Positions 7,576 to 16,715 of a stretch of DNA of 34,466 nucleotides are shown one piece after another. This DNA comes from JAMOQA01 sp964420365. GTDB lineage: Bacteria; Acidobacteriota; Polarisedimenticolia; J045. The position numbers and the translations under genes are program-made. Position 1 is the stretch's first letter. Every line of letters begins with the position of its first letter. The notes under the pieces are model-generated. The model did no database searches, had not been told where the DNA came from, and saw only the letters and a program-made list of their open reading frames with translations. Location: NCBI GenBank assembly GCA_964420365.1, contig CAYQTA010000072.1, positions 1-34,466 on the forward strand, written 5' to 3'.

Positions 7576-9957
7576 TCAGTGAGTCCGCGGTCCCTCCCGC
7601 TCCTCCCCGTCGACCACCGGCAGGGCCGCCGGCGGGCGCGTCAGGGCGCGGGGCAGGACCTCGTCCATGTGCCCGACCAGGCAGAACTCGATCTCCCCGG
7701 CCACTTCCCCGGGAATGTCCGCCAGGTCCTTCTCGTTGTCCCGGGGCAGGATCACCGTCCGGATGCCGGACCGGTGGGCCGCCAGGACCTTCTCCTTGAT
7801 GCCCCCGACGGGAAGCACCTTCCCGCGCAGGGTGATCTCGCCCGTCATCGCCACGTCCGCCCGGGCGGGGATCCGGGCGAGGATCGAGACCAGGGCGGTC
7901 GCCATCGCGATCCCCGCGGAGGGGCCGTCCTTCGGGATCGCCCCCTCCGGGACGTGGACGTGGATGTCGTGCCCGGCCAGGAAGGCCGGGTCGATCCCGA
8001 GTTCCGCCGCCCGGGACCGGACGTACGTCAGCGCCGCCCGCGCCGACTCCTGCATCACGTCCCCGAGCTGCCCGGTAACGATCAGCTTTCCCTTGCCCGG
8101 AACGACCGCGGCCTCGGGGGTCAGCAGTTCGCCCCCGGCGCGGGTCCAGGCGAGGCCGGTGGCGACGCCGATCTCGGCCTCCTCCCGGGCCTCCGGGCGC
8201 CGGTAGCGGGGCACCCCCAGCAGCTCGGGCAGCCGTTCCTCGGTGACCTCGTAGCGCCCGGACCATTCCTTCTCGACGAGTCCCCGCGCGAGCTTGCGGC
8301 AGACCCGGGCGATCTCCCGCTCCAGGTTCCGCACGCCGGCCTCGCGGGTGTAGAGCTCGACGATTCCCTGGAGTGCCTCGCGGGTGAACGTGACCCTCCG
8401 GCCCCGTCCCCCGAGACCGTGGGCCCGCAGTTGCTTGGGCACCAGGAACCGCTCGGCGATCGCCAGCTTCTCGGGCAGGGTGTAGCCGGCGATGCGGATC
8501 GTCTCCAGCCGGTCGAGCAGGGCGGGCGGCACCGTGTGCAGCACGTTCGCCGTCGCGATGAAGAAGACCTCGGAGAGGTCGAACTCGGTGTCCAGGTAGT
8601 GGTCGAGGAAGGCGTGGTTCTGCTCCGGGTCCAGCACCTCGAGCAGCGCCGCGGACGGATCTCCCCGGAAGTCCGTCGACATCTTGTCCAGCTCGTCGAG
8701 GAGGAAGACCGGGTTCCTCGTGCCGGCCTTCCGCAGCATCTGGACGATCCGGCCCGGGAACGCGCCGATGTAGGTCTTCCGGTGCCCGCGGATCTCCGCC
8801 TCGTCCCGCACGCCTCCCAGGGACAGCCGGACGAACCTGCGCCCGGTCGCCCGGGCGATCGAGCGGGCCAGCGACGTCTTCCCCACCCCCGGCGGGCCGA
8901 CGAAGCACAGGATCGTCCGCTGCCGGCCGGTCCGCGCCAGCCTGCGCACCGCCAGGTGCTCGAGGATCCGCTCCTTGACCTCGTCGAGCCCGTGGTGGTC
9001 CGCCTCGAGGACCCTCCGCGCCCGGGCGAGGTCGGTCCGCTCGCGGGAACGGGCCTGCCAGGGAACCGAGACCATCCAGTCGAGCCACGTCCTCGAGACC
9101 GTCGCCTCGGCGGAGACCGCCGGCATCGCCTCGAGGCGACGGAGCTCCCGGAGGGCCTTCTCCCGGGCCTCGGCGGGCATCCCGGCGGACTCGATCTTCT
9201 CCCGCAGCTCCTCCAGGTCGGTGGCCCCCGCCCGGCCCAGCTCCTCCTGGATCGCCTTGAGCTTCTCCGAGAGGTAGTACTCCTTCTGGGCCTTCTCGAG
9301 GCGCTGCTTCACCCGCCCGTCGATCTTGCGGTCGAGCTGCAGCTTGTCGGTCTCCAGTTCCAGGACCTGGACCAGCCGCTCGAGCCGCTCGCGCACCACC
9401 GACCGCTCGAGCAGCTCCTGCTTGAGGGGTGCCGGCACGACGAGGTGTGCCGCGACCGTGTCGGCGAGTCGCCCCGGGTCGGTGATGTTCATCGTCGAGA
9501 GGAGCGTCTCCTGGGGGAGCAGCGGGTGCACGCGGACGTAGTCCTCGAACAGCTCCCGCAGGCGCCCGACCAGGGCATCGATCGCTTCCCCCGCGCCGTC
9601 CCGCTCGTCGAGACGCTGCACCTCGGCGACCAGGAAACCCTCCGGGTCCCGGTCGACCTGGAGCGCCAGCGCCCGCCAGTTCCCCTCGACGAGGATCCGG
9701 ACGTTTCCGCCGGTCACCTTGAGCGACTGGACGACGGTCGCCACGGTACCGACCGACGGGATCTCCTCGGGGCCCGGGTCGTCCACCGACGGGTCCCGCT
9801 GGCAGGCGAGGAAGAGACGCCGGTCCCCCGCGAGGACCCGCTCGAGGGCCCGGAGCGACCGGGCCCGCCCGACCACGAACGGGACCATCGTCCGCGGGAA
9901 GACGACCGCCTCCCGGAGCGGCACCAGGGGGAGCCGTTCGATCCGGGAGGTGGTCAT
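7576..9957 (-). CDS. lon: ATP-dependent protease Lon (LonA type)
   Basis: Lon degrades misfolded and short-lived regulatory proteins in the cytoplasm. The 793 residues hold the N-terminal substrate domain (about 1-200, beginning LPLVPLREAVVFPRTMVPF), a central coiled region, the AAA+ module with Walker A GPPGVGKTS (K360) and Walker B FLLDELDKM, and the C-terminal peptidase with the Ser-Lys dyad: S680 in PKDGPSAGIAM and K723 in GGIKEKV, 43 residues apart as in E. coli. It lies 30 bases downstream of clpX, which gives the tig-clpP-clpX-lon proteostasis order. The ribosome-binding site is weak (GGTGAT), so translation may depend on clpX. No truncation was seen. Confidence 0.97.
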   Translation of the reverse strand: MTTSRIERLPLVPLREAVVFPRTMVPFVVGRARSLRALERVLAGDRRLFLACQRDPSVDDPGPEEIPSVGTVATVVQSLKVTGGNVRILVEGNWRALALQVDRDPEGFLVAEVQRLDERDGAGEAIDALVGRLRELFEDYVRVHPLLPQETLLSTMNITDPGRLADTVAAHLVVPAPLKQELLERSVVRERLERLVQVLELETDKLQLDRKIDGRVKQRLEKAQKEYYLSEKLKAIQEELGRAGATDLEELREKIESAGMPAEAREKALRELRRLEAMPAVSAEATVSRTWLDWMVSVPWQARSRERTDLARARRVLEADHHGLDEVKERILEHLAVRRLARTGRQRTILCFVGPPGVGKTSLARSIARATGRRFVRLSLGGVRDEAEIRGHRKTYIGAFPGRIVQMLRKAGTRNPVFLLDELDKMSTDFRGDPSAALLEVLDPEQNHAFLDHYLDTEFDLSEVFFIATANVLHTVPPALLDRLETIRIAGYTLPEKLAIAERFLVPKQLRAHGLGGRGRRVTFTREALQGIVELYTREAGVRNLEREIARVCRKLARGLVEKEWSGRYEVTEERLPELLGVPRYRRPEAREEAEIGVATGLAWTRAGGELLTPEAAVVPGKGKLIVTGQLGDVMQESARAALTYVRSRAAELGIDPAFLAGHDIHVHVPEGAIPKDGPSAGIAMATALVSILARIPARADVAMTGEITLRGKVLPVGGIKEKVLAAHRSGIRTVILPRDNEKDLADIPGEVAGEIEFCLVGHMDEVLPRALTRPPAALPVVDGEEREGPRTH

Positions 9958-9987
9958 CGCGCGATCACCGGGAGCGGGGGCGGAGGA

Positions 9988-11253
<1,266 letters not shown>

Positions 11254-11298
11254 CGTCTCACGCTCCCCGGGGGGCCCCGCGCGGGGCCTCCCCCGTCG

Positions 11299-11883
11299 TC
11301 AGCTCCTGCTCTCGATCACCTGGTCGATCAGGCCGTAGTCCCGCGCTTCCTCGGCGGACATGAACTTGTCGCGCTCGGTGTCCTGCCGGATCCGCTCGAT
11401 GTCCTGCCCGGTGTGGCGCTGCAGGATCTCGTTGAGCCGGTCCTTGAGGCGCAGGATCTCCCGGGCGTGGATCTCGATGTCGGTCGCCTGGCCCTGGGCG
11501 CCGCCGAGGGGCTGGTGAATCATGATGCGCGCGTTCGGCAGGGCCGACCGCTTCCCCCTGCTCCCGGCGGCCAGCAGGACCGCGCCCATCGAGGCCGCTT
11601 GCCCGACGCAGATCGTCGAGACGTCCGGCCGGACGAACTGCATCGTGTCGTAGATCGCGAGGCCCGCCGTCACCAGCCCGCCGGGGCTGTTGACGTAGAG
11701 ACTGATGTCCCGGTCCGGGTCCTCCGCCTCGAGGAACAGGAGCTGGGCGATCACGACGTTCGAGACCTGGTCGTCGATCGCGCTCCCGAGAAAGATGATG
11801 TGGTCCTTGAGGAGCCGGGAGAAGATGTCCCAGGCCCGCTCCCCGCGGGCGGACTGCTCGACGACGATCGGGATCAGCGGCAT
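11299..11883 (-). CDS. clpP: ATP-dependent Clp protease proteolytic subunit ClpP
   Basis: ClpP forms the barrel-shaped serine peptidase partner of ClpX. The 194 residues include the full triad S98 (GQAASMG), H123 (MIHQPLGG) and D172, which match E. coli numbering. The N-terminal stretch MPLIPIVVEQSARGERAWDI is typical. AGGGAG lies 9 bases before the ATG. The gene follows tig by 68 bases. A TAGAAC sequence at 11914-11919 on the minus strand could be a -10 of an internal promoter, but this is weak. Confidence 0.98.
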   Translation of the reverse strand: MPLIPIVVEQSARGERAWDIFSRLLKDHIIFLGSAIDDQVSNVVIAQLLFLEAEDPDRDISLYVNSPGGLVTAGLAIYDTMQFVRPDVSTICVGQAASMGAVLLAAGSRGKRSALPNARIMIHQPLGGAQGQATDIEIHAREILRLKDRLNEILQRHTGQDIERIRQDTERDKFMSAEEARDYGLIDQVIESRS

Positions 11884-11951
11884 GCGGTTCGACTCCCTGG
11901 GGTTCGTCCTGCGTTCTACCGTGCCCGGAATACACCGGGGCCATCCATTCC

Positions 11952-13253
11952 TCAGACAATATGCGATCGCTGGTAGAGCCAGTCAATGCACTTGCGCCTA
12001 AGCACCTGCTTTTCCAGCACTTCCAGCATGTCGCGCCCGGCGAGCCGCTGCCGCAGCTCCGCCGGGTCCATCCCCTCCCGGCGGGCGATCATCTCGAGTT
12101 CCCGGTCGAGTTCCGCCGGCTCGACGGCGAGTCCCTCCCTGCGGGCGATCGCCTCGAGGAGCATCACCTCCCGGACGGCCTTCTCCGCCTCCCTGCGCTG
12201 GTCCTCGATCACCTTGTCCCAGTCGACGTCCACTTCCTTCGGGTCGAGCCCGCGGGCGGCCAGGTCCCGACCGATCTCCTCCAGCCGTGCCCGCAGCTCC
12301 CGGTCGACGAGGGTCTCCGGCACCGGGACCGGGTTCTTCTCGAGAAGCATGTCCAGCATCCGGCGCTTCGCCGTGCGGTCCGCCTCGGCCTCCAGGTGGG
12401 CCCGGATCGCCTCCCGGACCTTCTCGCGGAGGTCGGCGACCGTCTGGACGTCCTCCTCCCCCGCGATCTCCCGGGCCAGCTCGTCGGTCCACTCGGGCAC
12501 CTCGGGCACCCGGACCGCCCGGACCGTGCCCTTCATCGTGACGGTTCGGCCGGCGAGCTGCTCCACCGGGTAGTCCTCGGGATAGGAGACCTGGAAGGAG
12601 ACCTCGTCCCCCTCCCTGCGGCCCACCAGGTGCTCGTTGAAGGCCGGGATGTTGTTCTCGTCACCGAGGGTGATCGACTGGACCCGCTTCTCGAGGAGGA
12701 CGTTCCCCTGGTCGTCCAGGACCTCCATCTCGACCAGCACGAAGTCGCCCTCGCGGCTCGGCCGGTCGCCGGCCTCGACGAGCCGCTTCCGCGACTGCCG
12801 GATCCGTTCCATCTCCTGGCCGACCCGCTCCTCGTCGAGCTCGACGGCCGGCCGTGCCACCTGGAGCCCCTCGTAGTCCCGCGGCTCGAACTCGGGCAGC
12901 ACGTCGACCTCGAGGGCGAACCGGTACGAGTCACCCTCGACGGCCGGCGGCAGTTCCTTGCCTTCACCGAGGTCGACCCCGACGCCCCCCTCGATGGGCC
13001 GGATCTCCTCCCGGACCAGCGCCTCCCGGGCGAACTTGTCGAGGATCCGCTCCGCGGCCTCCTTGCCGAGGCTCGCTCCCATCATCTTGCGCACGATGTC
13101 GAGGGGCGCCTTGCCGGGCCGGAACCCGGGAATCTTCGCGGTCTTCCGGTACTCCCGGAGGACCTCGTCGAACACGGTCTGGACATCGGAAGCCGGCACC
13201 TCCACCTCGAGCCGCTTCCGGGTCGGGCCTACGTCCTTGAGCTGGGTCTTCAT
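11952..13253 (-). CDS. tig: Trigger factor, ribosome-associated chaperone
   Basis: Trigger factor binds L23 at the ribosome exit tunnel and shields nascent chains; it also has peptidyl-prolyl isomerase activity. The 433 residues show the N-terminal ribosome-binding domain with the signature loop IPGFRPGKAP (41-50; E. coli has GFRxGKxP), a FKBP-type PPIase domain (about 160-250, starting GDFVLVEMEVLDDQG), and the long helical C-terminal domain. The start is the ATG at 13253, with GAGG about 10 bases upstream. A perfect 18-bp palindrome (GCCGGGGCGCGCCCCGGC, 13268-13285) lies in its 5' leader. It is the first protein gene of the minus-strand block, 159 bases downstream of the tRNA-Leu gene, and may be read through from the tRNA-Lys promoter. 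Confidence 0.96.
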   Translation of the reverse strand: MKTQLKDVGPTRKRLEVEVPASDVQTVFDEVLREYRKTAKIPGFRPGKAPLDIVRKMMGASLGKEAAERILDKFAREALVREEIRPIEGGVGVDLGEGKELPPAVEGDSYRFALEVDVLPEFEPRDYEGLQVARPAVELDEERVGQEMERIRQSRKRLVEAGDRPSREGDFVLVEMEVLDDQGNVLLEKRVQSITLGDENNIPAFNEHLVGRREGDEVSFQVSYPEDYPVEQLAGRTVTMKGTVRAVRVPEVPEWTDELAREIAGEEDVQTVADLREKVREAIRAHLEAEADRTAKRRMLDMLLEKNPVPVPETLVDRELRARLEEIGRDLAARGLDPKEVDVDWDKVIEDQRREAEKAVREVMLLEAIARREGLAVEPAELDRELEMIARREGMDPAELRQRLAGRDMLEVLEKQVLRRKCIDWLYQRSHIV

Positions 13254-13412
13254 GCAGTCTCGCCTCGGCCGGGGCGCGCCCCGGCAGTCGGTCCCCGGGA
13301 TCGTCCGGGATACCGCGTCCAGTATCACCCGATTTCGGGCCCCACGCCCGCCGCGAGCCCCCCCGGCCCGCGGGCCCCTCCCGGCGCCCGGGAGCGGCCC
13401 GGGACCCGCACC

Positions 13413-13498
13413 TGGTGCGAAAGGGGGGACTCGAACCCCCACGGCACGAGGCCACGAGATCCTAAGTCTCGCGCGTCTACCAGTTCCGCCACTTTCGC
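13413..13498 (-). tRNA. tRNA-Leu (anticodon TAG)
   Basis: The cloverleaf is complete with acceptor GCGAAAG/CTTTCGC, a long variable arm typical of class II tRNAs, the T-arm GGTTCGAGTCC, and an encoded CCA (13413-13415). The anticodon stem CGAGA/TCTCG encloses the loop CTTAGGA, which gives anticodon TAG and a G at position 37, as expected for a CUN-reading leucine tRNA. It lies 26 bases after tRNA-Lys and is probably co-transcribed with it. Confidence 0.93.
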
Positions 13499-13524
13499 AC
13501 CCGGGGGTTTCGACCGAGAGAAAG

Positions 13525-13600
13525 TGGTGAGCCGCCAGGGACTCGAACCCCGAACCCGCAGATTAAGAGTCTGCTGCTCTACCAGTTGAGCTAGCGGCCC
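13525..13600 (-). tRNA. tRNA-Lys (anticodon CTT)
   Basis: This is a 76-base tRNA with encoded CCA (13525-13527). The acceptor GGGCCGC/GCGGCTC has one G-U pair, the D-arm reads GCTCAACTGGTAGAGC, and the anticodon stem GCAGA/TCTGC encloses CTCTTAA, giving CTT. Its promoter appears to be the TTGCCC-17-TATGAT sequence at 13641-13669. Confidence 0.93.
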
Positions 13601-13640
13601 ACCTCGATGTTCCCGCCCGCCTCGGGGAGCGGGTCGCGAC

Positions 13641-13669
13641 ATCATAGGACCCGTCTGCCACCGGGGCAA
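13641..13669 (-). promoter_or_regulatory. Sigma-70-type promoter for tRNA-Lys/tRNA-Leu
   Basis: On the minus strand TTGCCC (13664-13669) and TATGAT (13641-13646) are separated by exactly 17 bases, and the -10 ends 40 bases before the tRNA-Lys 5' end. The TATGAT matches the -10 of the upstream tRNA-Arg promoter, which supports both calls. Confidence 0.6.
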
Positions 13670-13736
13670 GCTCGCTCGTCGGCGCCCGGGGCCCCCCGGG
13701 CCACCGGTCCCGGCCGGCGCGGCCCGTGGCCGGCGC

Positions 13737-13813
13737 TGGCGCGCCTGAAGGGACTCGAACCCCTGACCCGCTGCTTAGAAGGCAGCTGCTCTATCCAGCT
13801 GAGCTACAGGCGC
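13737..13813 (-). tRNA. tRNA-Arg (anticodon TCT)
   Basis: This is a 77-base tRNA with acceptor GCGCCTG/CAGGCGC, discriminator G and encoded CCA (13737-13739). The anticodon stem GCTGC/GCAGC encloses CTTCTAA, giving TCT, which reads AGA and AGG. It lies 41 bases downstream of tRNA-Arg(CCG) and is probably in the same transcript. Confidence 0.93.
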
Positions 13814-13854
13814 ACCCGCGCCTCCGGGGGCCGTCCCTCCGTTCCCGGACGCGG

Positions 13855-13930
13855 TGGCGCGGCTGGCAGGATTCGAACCTGCGACACCCAGCTCCGGAGG
13901 CTGGTGCTCTATCCCCTGAGCTACAGCCGC
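13855..13930 (-). tRNA. tRNA-Arg (anticodon CCG)
   Basis: This is a 76-base tRNA with acceptor GCGGCTG/CAGCCGC, discriminator G and encoded CCA (13855-13857). The anticodon stem CCAGC/GCTGG encloses CTCCGGA, giving CCG, which reads CGG, a codon expected to be heavily used at this GC content. A promoter candidate lies at 13967-13994. Confidence 0.93.
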
Positions 13931-13966
13931 GTCCGTTCCGTCCGGAGGCATCCGGGACCGGCCGGC

Positions 13967-13994
13967 ATCATACCCCGTTCCCGGTCTCCCGCAA
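13967..13994 (-). promoter_or_regulatory. Sigma-70-type promoter for the tRNA-Arg pair
   Basis: On the minus strand TTGCGG (13989-13994) and TATGAT (13967-13972) are 16 bases apart, and the -10 ends 36 bases before tRNA-Arg(CCG). The -10 is strong, while the -35 matches only in TTG. Confidence 0.5.
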
Positions 13995-14107
13995 CCCCCC
14001 TTCCGCCATGACGATCCCGTCGCTAGAATGTGGCGACTTCCCGGCTCGGGCCCCGGGGAGTCACGTACGCGGTCGGGGGACCGGATCGGGCGGGAAGGAG
14101 TGCGCGG

Positions 14108-14842
14108 ATGCCCCAGGGGAAACATCGAAATCGCCAGCTCGGCCTTCGGATCGCGGAAGACCTCCGCCGGGACCTCGAGGAGATCGCCCGGCGCCGGGGT
14201 ACCACCCTCTCGGTGATCGCCCGCCAGGCCCTCGAGGCCTACGTGGACGCCGAGCAGAAGATCCCCGTCGCTCCGCACCTGGCTCCTCCGCCGGAAGTTC
14301 GCCTCTACGGCGAGTGGATGCTGCGCCTTCCCGACGAGGTCCGGCGCTTCATCTTCGGCCTCGGGGAGCTGCTCGGGTCCCGGGACCGGCCCGACGAGAA
14401 GACGCTCCGCTGGATCTCGTTCCTCCGGCAGGGAGAGATCGCGACCTGGTGCCTCGAGTTCGAGGAACCGGTCCCCACCGACCTGCCGACCGACGAGCAG
14501 GTCGCCTGGATCTACCGCACCGGCATCGTCGCCGACTGCAACCGGGCGATGGCCCGCCTCTACGGCTACAACGACCCGGCCGACCTGAAGGGGCAGCGGA
14601 TCGGGGCCCATTTCATCAAGTACGACCCGAAGAACATGGAGTTCATCCGGCGCTTCATCCGGGGTGGCTACCGGATCGTCGCGGGGATCAGCCGGGAGAC
14701 CGACCTCGAGGGCCGGACCCGCGTCTTCCTGAACAACGCCGTCGGCGAGGTGCGCAAGGGAAAGCTCTTCCGGGTCTGGGGCATGCACCAGGAGCTCTCC
14801 GAGGAAGACCTCGCCCGCCTGGCCTCCGGCCGGGAGCCCTGA
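14108..14842 (+). CDS. Ribbon-helix-helix plus PAS domain protein, candidate one-component regulator
   Basis: This 244-residue soluble protein joins two domains that are seldom seen together. Residues 9-46 (RQLGLRIAEDLRRDLEEIARR...) read like a CopG/MetJ-type ribbon-helix-helix: one short strand (RQLGLRI), a helix, a TTLS turn and a second helix (VIARQALEAYVD). Residues 47-117 form a helical linker. Residues 118-228 form a PAS domain (EEPVPTDLPTDEQVAWIYRTG, NRAMARLYGY, a core helix around 175-186, and FLNNAVGEVRKGKLFRVWG). Similar PAS modules usually precede kinases or sigma-54 activators; here no output domain follows. The inferred role is DNA binding tuned by a small ligand or redox state. 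The ATG at 14108 has GGAAGGAG at 14093-14100, and TAGAAT at 14024-14029 may be its -10. It stands alone between tRNA genes, so its targets are unknown. Confidence 0.75.
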   Translation: MPQGKHRNRQLGLRIAEDLRRDLEEIARRRGTTLSVIARQALEAYVDAEQKIPVAPHLAPPPEVRLYGEWMLRLPDEVRRFIFGLGELLGSRDRPDEKTLRWISFLRQGEIATWCLEFEEPVPTDLPTDEQVAWIYRTGIVADCNRAMARLYGYNDPADLKGQRIGAHFIKYDPKNMEFIRRFIRGGYRIVAGISRETDLEGRTRVFLNNAVGEVRKGKLFRVWGMHQELSEEDLARLASGREP

Positions 14843-14860
14843 GCGGCATCTTTCCCCGGG

Positions 14861-14877
14861 CCGGCGCCCCGCGCCGG
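14861..14877 (+). terminator. Candidate intrinsic terminator after the RHH-PAS gene
   Basis: A perfect 7-bp stem CCGGCGC/GCGCCGG with a 3-base loop lies 18 bases after the stop codon. It is followed by GGCGTCTCCTTCC, only weakly T-rich, so the call is moderate. The rest of 14878-14972 is very GC-rich with more short self-complementary runs and no reading frame I can support. Confidence 0.4.
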
Positions 14878-14972
14878 GCGTCTCCTTCCGCGGGGGCCCC
14901 ACGGGGCGGTCGGCGCGCCCCGTCCCCCCGGGGCCCCGCCCCGGCGCGGTACGCCGCGCGACCGGAGCGTCG

Positions 14973-15002
14973 TTGCCGCCCCCCGCTCCCCTCGGGCAGA
15001 AT
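14973..15002 (+). promoter_or_regulatory. Candidate promoter for tRNA-Pro
   Basis: TTGCCG (14973-14978) and CAGAAT (14997-15002) are 18 bases apart, and the -10 ends 18 bases before the tRNA. The TTGC start of the -35 is shared with the other tRNA promoters in this window. Confidence 0.4.
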
Positions 15003-15020
15003 CGCCGCGCCGCACGAGGT

Positions 15021-15097
15021 CGGGGCGTAGCGCAGCCTGGTAGCGCACCTGCTTTGGGAGCAGGATGTCGCCGGTTCAAATCCGGCCGCCCCGACCA
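15021..15097 (+). tRNA. tRNA-Pro (anticodon TGG)
   Basis: This is a 77-base tRNA starting with CGGGGCG as proline tRNAs do, with the matching CGCCCCG, discriminator A and encoded CCA (15095-15097). The anticodon stem CCTGC/GCAGG encloses TTTGGGA, giving TGG, which can read all CCN codons. It is the only plus-strand tRNA here. Confidence 0.94.
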
Positions 15098-15138
15098 GCC
15101 ACTCTGGTCTCGCACCGCGGGTCGCGCAGGGCCCGCCG

Positions 15139-15175
15139 ACCCGGGGAGCCGTTGCCCGGGTTGGCTGTTCTTCTG
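15139..15175 (+). terminator. Intrinsic terminator after tRNA-Pro
   Basis: The stem ACCCGGG (15139-15145) pairs with CCCGGGT (15155-15161) around a 9-base loop and is followed by TGGCTGTTCTTCT, a T-rich tail. Position and shape fit the end of the tRNA-Pro transcript, which faces the rml operon. A second C/G hairpin (CCCCCGATTCCGGGGG) follows near 15193-15208. Confidence 0.55.
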
Positions 15176-15234
15176 CCCGTACGGTTCGCCCCCCCGATTC
15201 CGGGGGCCGAGGACCGGGTACCGTGTCCGCGATG

Positions 15235-16263
15235 TCAGCGCTCCTCGCCGGCGGTGCGGCGGTGGACGAGGTACTCGCCGGAGACGATCCGCTCCCACCA
15301 GGGGCGGTGGTCCCGGTACCAGCGGACGGTCTCCCGGAGGCCCTCCTCGAGGGCGACGGCCGGCTCCCAGCCGAGCTCCTCGCGGGCCCGGGCGGCGTCG
15401 ACCGAGTAGCGGCGGTCGTGGCCGGGCCGGTCGGGAACCGTGATGACCCGGCCGCCCCGGACGCCGCATTCCTCTTCCACGAGGCGCAGGACGTCCCGGA
15501 TCATCACCAGGTTCTCCCGGTCCTGCCCCGTGCCGAGGTTGTAGACCCGGCCGGACGCTCCCTTCTCGAGGGCGAGGAGGATCCCCCGGCAGTGGTCGGA
15601 GACGTGGAGCCAGTCCCGGCGGTAGAGGCCGTCGCCGTAGACCGGCAGCTCCCCCGCCTCCATCGCCCGGACGATCATCAGCGGCAGGAACTTCTCCGGG
15701 AACTGGTAGGGCCCGTAGTTGTTCGAGCAGCGGGTGACGACGACGTCGGCGCCGTAGGTGTGCGCCCAGGCGAGGGCGAGCAGGTCGGCCGAGGCCTTCG
15801 AGGCGGCGTAGGGAGAGCTCGGCCGGAGAGGCGTCTCCTCGGTGAAGGGCGGGTCGTCGGGCTCCGCGAGGGCGCCGTAGACCTCGTCGGTGGAGACGAC
15901 GACGACCCGGACGCCGCGACGCCTCGCCTCGTCGAGGACGACCCGGGTGCCGAGCACGTTGGTCCGCAGGAACGCCTCCGGCTCCTCGATGCTCCGGTCG
16001 ACGTGGGACTCGGCTGCCAGGTGGAGGATCGCTTCCGCGCCCTCCGCCGCGGCCGCCACCGCCGCCTCGTCGGCGACGTCCCCCCGGACGAACCGGTAGC
16101 GCGGATCGCCCGCCAGGTCGGCCAGGTTCTCCGGGTTGCCGGCGTAGGTCAGCTTGTCGAGGTTGATCACCTCGACGCCCCGCTCGAGGACCAGCATCCG
16201 GACCAGGTTGCTGCCGATGAACCCGCAGCCCCCGGTCACCAGGACGCGCCGCGGCAGGCTCAC
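15235..16263 (-). CDS. rmlB: dTDP-glucose 4,6-dehydratase
   Basis: RmlB converts dTDP-glucose to dTDP-4-keto-6-deoxyglucose, the shared precursor of dTDP-rhamnose and other 6-deoxysugars for surface polysaccharides. The 342 residues form an extended short-chain dehydrogenase: the NAD-binding GGCGFIGS (11-18), the acid/base set T125-D126-E127 in STDEVYG, and the catalytic Y152 and K156 (YAASK). NNYGPYQFPEKFLP and RDWLHVSDHC are typical of the family. The start is GTG at 16263, which overlaps the stop of the upstream cupin gene (GTGA). It is the last gene of rmlA/rmlC-like/rmlB. No rmlD follows; downstream come only a GC-rich spacer and tRNA-Pro. Confidence 0.95.
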   Translation of the reverse strand: MSLPRRVLVTGGCGFIGSNLVRMLVLERGVEVINLDKLTYAGNPENLADLAGDPRYRFVRGDVADEAAVAAAAEGAEAILHLAAESHVDRSIEEPEAFLRTNVLGTRVVLDEARRRGVRVVVVSTDEVYGALAEPDDPPFTEETPLRPSSPYAASKASADLLALAWAHTYGADVVVTRCSNNYGPYQFPEKFLPLMIVRAMEAGELPVYGDGLYRRDWLHVSDHCRGILLALEKGASGRVYNLGTGQDRENLVMIRDVLRLVEEECGVRGGRVITVPDRPGHDRRYSVDAARAREELGWEPAVALEEGLRETVRWYRDHRPWWERIVSGEYLVHRRTAGEER

Positions 16264-16715
16264 CGGTCCCTCCGGTCCCAGTCGAACGGGATCTCGTTGG
16301 CCACCGGGTGCCACCGTTCCTCGTCCGGGTCCTTCCGGTCGTAGGGCCGGTCGGTCAGCACGACGACGACCGCTTCCCTCTCCCCGTAACCCTTGAGCCC
16401 GAACCAGACGCCGGGCGGGATCTTCACGCGGAGCGGCTGGTGGTCCCCGAGGAAGAGCTCCATCAGCTCCCCGTACGTCGCGGAGCCCTGCCGGTCGTCG
16501 AAGAGGCCGAGCCGGGCCATCCCGCTGACGACGGCCAGCACGTCGGTCCGCTCCCGGTGCCGGTGCCACGCCTTGATCGCCCCCGGGAGCACGGTGGTCA
16601 CGTGCACCTGGCCGAAGGGGGGCAGGCTCCCGTCGTCCGCCCGGAACAGCTCGCCGAGGCGGCCGCGCTCGTCCGGCCGCCACTCGATGCGGTCGATCGT
16701 CACTCCCTCGATCAT
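16260..16715 (-). CDS. RmlC-like cupin, divergent dTDP-sugar epimerase family
   Basis: This 151-residue cupin belongs to the dTDP-4-dehydrorhamnose 3,5-epimerase family by context and fold: WRPDERGRLGELF (12-24), the GxxKxWHxH strand (45-53), SGMARLGLFDDR (64-75), ATYGELMELFLG (79-90) and IPPGVWFGLKG (99-109). It is shorter than typical RmlC (about 180). Around the active site it has H51 and H53, but the lysine usually found a few residues later in the QGKLV-type segment is replaced by ERTDVL (55-60). The reaction may therefore be a single epimerisation, an isomerisation, or none; true RmlC activity is not assured. It starts with ATG overlapping the rmlA stop and ends overlapping the rmlB start, so all three are translationally coupled. 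Confidence 0.75.
   Translation of the reverse strand: MIEGVTIDRIEWRPDERGRLGELFRADDGSLPPFGQVHVTTVLPGAIKAWHRHRERTDVLAVVSGMARLGLFDDRQGSATYGELMELFLGDHQPLRVKIPPGVWFGLKGYGEREAVVVVLTDRPYDRKDPDEERWHPVANEIPFDWDRRDR

Noticed and set aside
13413..13498. tRNA-Leu with anticodon TAA
   Set aside because: The visible CTTA suggests TAA at first, but the 7-base loop bounded by CGAGA/TCTCG is CTTAGGA, which makes the anticodon TAG.
14108..14842. Antitoxin of a toxin-antitoxin pair (because of the RHH segment)
   Set aside because: No small toxin gene is adjacent, and the PAS domain is not expected in an antitoxin.
13413..15097. Genomic island inserted at the tRNA genes
   Set aside because: No integrase, transposase or direct repeat of a tRNA 3' end was found; the only gene between them is the RHH-PAS gene, with composition like its neighbours.
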